From positions 367,383 to 431,382 of the forward strand of contig NZ_JAFGZD010000002.1 of assembly GCF_017165765.1 (NCBI RefSeq): a stretch of 64,000 nucleotides of DNA. The letters are read 5' to 3'. Below the pieces are notes generated by a model. That model searched no databases. It was not told the DNA's origin and saw only the letters and a list, made by a program, of their open reading frames with translations. Position numbers and translations under genes: made by a program. Below are positions 62,303 to 64,000 of the stretch, in pieces (the stretch's first letter is position 1; each line of letters opens with the position of its first letter). This DNA comes from Pseudomonas capsici. GTDB taxonomy: Bacteria > Pseudomonadota > Gammaproteobacteria > Pseudomonadales > Pseudomonadaceae.

Positions 62303-63394
62303 TTGAAAAAATCAGTCGCCATCGTTTTCGGTGGGCAATCCAGCGAGCATGAGGTTTCGTTGCAATCGGCACGCAACGTGATCAATGCGATTGATCGCCA
62401 AAGCTACGAGCTGACCTTGATCGGCATCGACAAGCTGGGCCGCTGGCTGCGGTTCGAGGAAAGCGATTACCTGCTCAATGCCAGCGATCCTGCAAAGATC
62501 AGACTGAGTACTTCAGGCAAGCTGCTGGCCCTGTTGCCTGGCAGCGCGGGCGGGCAGTTCGTCGAGGTCGAGTCGGGCGAGCAACTCAAGCGTATCGATG
62601 TCGTGTTCCCGCTGATTCACGGTGCCTACGGTGAAGACGGTTCCCTGCAAGGCCTGCTGCGCCTGCTGGCGATTCCCTTTGTCGGACCGGATGTGCTGAG
62701 TTCTGCGGCCTGCATGGATAAAGACGTGACCAAGCGTTTGCTGCGCGATGCCGACATCAGCGTGGCACCGTTCGTGGTGCTGGTGCGTGGCCAGACGGCA
62801 CAGTTCAGTGACGTGGCCGGGCAACTGGGGCTGCCGATGTTCGTCAAACCGGCAAGCCAGGGTTCTTCGGTGGGCGTCAGCAAAGTGACCGACGCAGCCG
62901 GTTTTGAAGCCGCTCTGGCGCTGGCCTTCCAGTTCGACCACAAAGTGCTCATCGAGCAGGGCATTGTCGGTCGTGAAGTGGAATGTGCGGTGCTGGGCAA
63001 CCGCGAGCCGCAGGTCAGCGTCTGCGGCGAAGTGATCGCCAACGACGAGTTCTACGCCTACGACACCAAATACCTCAACGGCGATCAGGCACGTATCGCC
63101 ATCCCTGCCGAACTTGCGCCGGAACTCGCCGAGCAGGTGCGCGAGGTTGCCTTGCAGGCCTACCGGGTTCTGGGCTGTGCCGGTCTGGCGCGTGTCGACT
63201 TCTTCGTCACCGAGGCGCGGGAGATCATCATCAACGAGGTCAACACGATCCCCGGTTTCACCTCCATCAGCATGTATCCCAAGCTCTGGCAGGCCAGCGG
63301 TCTGTCCTACGCCGGGCTGATCGATCGCTTGATCGGACTGGCACTGGAGCGTGATGATGAAGCTGGTTTGCTGAAGACGGACATCTTTGCATGA
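62303..63394 (+). CDS. ddl: D-alanine--D-alanine ligase
   Basis: A 363-residue ATP-grasp enzyme joining two D-alanines for peptidoglycan. It has [14 protein letters not shown] at residues 7-20, [15 protein letters not shown] near 110, [14 protein letters not shown] near 180 and the metal-site [20 protein letters not shown] near 315. The length and SSEHEVS motif fit the longer DdlA-type. The TTG start at 62303 has AGGAG eight bases upstream and gives the expected N-terminus. It overlaps the NUDIX gene by 4 bp. Another Ddl (DdlB) in the division cluster is expected elsewhere in the genome. Confidence 0.95.
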   Translation: MKKSVAIVFGGQSSEHEVSLQSARNVINAIDRQSYELTLIGIDKLGRWLRFEESDYLLNASDPAKIRLSTSGKLLALLPGSAGGQFVEVESGEQLKRIDVVFPLIHGAYGEDGSLQGLLRLLAIPFVGPDVLSSAACMDKDVTKRLLRDADISVAPFVVLVRGQTAQFSDVAGQLGLPMFVKPASQGSSVGVSKVTDAAGFEAALALAFQFDHKVLIEQGIVGREVECAVLGNREPQVSVCGEVIANDEFYAYDTKYLNGDQARIAIPAELAPELAEQVREVALQAYRVLGCAGLARVDFFVTEAREIIINEVNTIPGFTSISMYPKLWQASGLSYAGLIDRLIGLALERDDEAGLLKTDIFA

Positions 63395-63798
63395 AGATCA
63401 TCAGTATTGCCGCGGCCTTGCTGATTGCCCCGGACGGCCAGACTTTGCTGGTACGCAAGCGTGGCACCGAGGCTTTCATGCAGCCGGGTGGCAAGATCGA
63501 AGTTGGCGAGCCAGCGGTGAATGCGCTGGTTCGGGAGCTGGAAGAGGAACTGGGCCTGGTGATTGATCCGCAACAGGCCATTTTCCTAGGCGAGTTCAGC
63601 GCACCGGCGGCCCACGAGCCGGGTTTTGAAGTGCACTGCCAGTTGTTCGGCGTACGCACCGATGCCCAGGTCGTACCGGGTGCCGAGATCGAAGAAATCA
63701 TCTGGGTCGGGCCAGAGCAACACCCGGAACTGGTACTGGCTCCTTTGACCCGCGACCTGATCCTGCCGCTCTATCGCGAGATGCGCGAAGAGGCCTGA
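63391..63798 (+). CDS. NUDIX hydrolase
   Basis: A 135-residue pyrophosphohydrolase-fold protein. The Nudix box is complete: [24 protein letters not shown] at about residues 31-54, with the metal-binding REXXEE. The overall form resembles MutT-like housecleaning enzymes. The substrate cannot be told. The ATG overlaps the ligase stop (ATGA), so the two are translationally coupled. Confidence 0.9.
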   Translation: MKIISIAAALLIAPDGQTLLVRKRGTEAFMQPGGKIEVGEPAVNALVRELEEELGLVIDPQQAIFLGEFSAPAAHEPGFEVHCQLFGVRTDAQVVPGAEIEEIIWVGPEQHPELVLAPLTRDLILPLYREMREEA

Positions 63799-64000
63799 TC
63801 ACGGTAGCGAATTCATTGGCTCTGTCTGCACTAAGTGGTGCAAGTCCTTAAGAGCACTGTGGGAGTTCGCCCGCCGCCGCGCTGTCGCGCAACAAACAGG
63901 TGCCGTGTGGTTGTCGATTGAAAGTTCGGCTTGAGGCCGCCTTGCGCCTTTACGGCGCGTCACTTTGGTTTCGGCCAAAGTAACCAAAGCCATTGCTCCG
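63799..64000. repeat. Gene-free right end with degenerate Pseudomonas-type repeats
   Basis: No gene is seen. CTGTGGGAGTTCGCCCGCC near 63859 resembles decayed REP elements common in Pseudomonas. At 63963-63989 CTTTGGTT and AACCAAAG form an inverted repeat around CCAAAG, a sequence I recognise as dispersed in Pseudomonas genomes. Both calls are by resemblance. Confidence 0.4.

Noticed and set aside
1..64000. CRISPR arrays, tRNA or rRNA genes, prophage or complete insertion sequences
   Set aside because: None was recognised. The only regular repeats are the heptamer arrays, which lack spacers, and the only mobile-like sequence is the small element at 51758.

Overview
The window looks like chromosome of a Pseudomonas, most likely of the P. 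syringae/viridiflava branch. The left half (ung, an AbrB-type membrane gene, tctABC, tctDE, an HDOD gene, ygfZ, sdhE, nadB, algU-mucA-mucB-mucD, lepA, lepB, rnc, era, recO, pdxJ, icp, a second Lon protease) follows the gene order I remember for P. aeruginosa PAO1 PA0750-PA0779. Two differences stand out: mucC is missing between mucB and mucD, as reported for P. syringae, and the porin gene opdH is missing between tctC and tctD. The species assignment is an inference from gene content.

Layout. 1-7 kb: end of ung, two heptamer tandem arrays, a tripartite tricarboxylate transporter operon (minus strand) and its divergent two-component system. 7-11.2 kb: HDOD protein, ygfZ, sdhE-ygfX and nadB. 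11.2-15.8 kb: the AlgU envelope-stress/alginate sigma factor with its MucA/MucB/MucD control proteins, preceded by two AlgU-type promoters. 15.9-22.2 kb: a housekeeping run of translation, secretion, RNA processing, repair and vitamin B6 genes. 22.2-24.4 kb: cmoAB tRNA modification and the peptidase inhibitor Icp. 25.2-32.9 kb: a six-gene nucleotide-sugar/glycan module that should make UDP-L-FucNAc and a UDP-D-6-deoxy-HexNAc such as UDP-D-QuiNAc, inserted between icp and the Lon-type protease gene. It has no flippase, polymerase or initiating transferase.

35.6-39.9 kb: a compact four-gene operon joining a periplasmic cupredoxin-like protein, a membrane c-di-GMP phosphodiesterase with a degenerate GGDEF domain, a DUF3034 outer-membrane protein and a truncated-haemoglobin lipoprotein. 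40.4-43.4 kb: a periplasmic cupin and PQQ glucose dehydrogenase. 43.8-48.4 kb: a ZnuD-like TonB receptor under a Zur-type operator, a VF530-type protein, a Pr6Pr membrane protein, and a YqjI/YqjH-like metal-responsive regulator with a ferric-siderophore reductase. 48.5-51.5 kb: a large divergent class A penicillin-binding protein. 51.7-53.7 kb: an AT-richer patch with a MITE-like element and two unrecognised genes. 53.8-56.8 kb: an OpgC-like acyltransferase and an FMN glutamate-synthase-family protein.

The most unusual locus is 56.9-60.7 kb. Two genes, 4 bp apart, look like the N-terminal and C-terminal halves of violacein enzyme VioB encoded separately. Upstream of them lies an ABM-VOC fusion gene broken by one extra base in a G4 run. 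No vioA, vioC, vioD or vioE is in the window, so this may belong to an uncharacterised pathway. The right end carries rpmE2 (zinc-independent L31) with a second strong Zur-type operator, a D-Ala-D-Ala ligase, a NUDIX hydrolase and a degenerate repeat.
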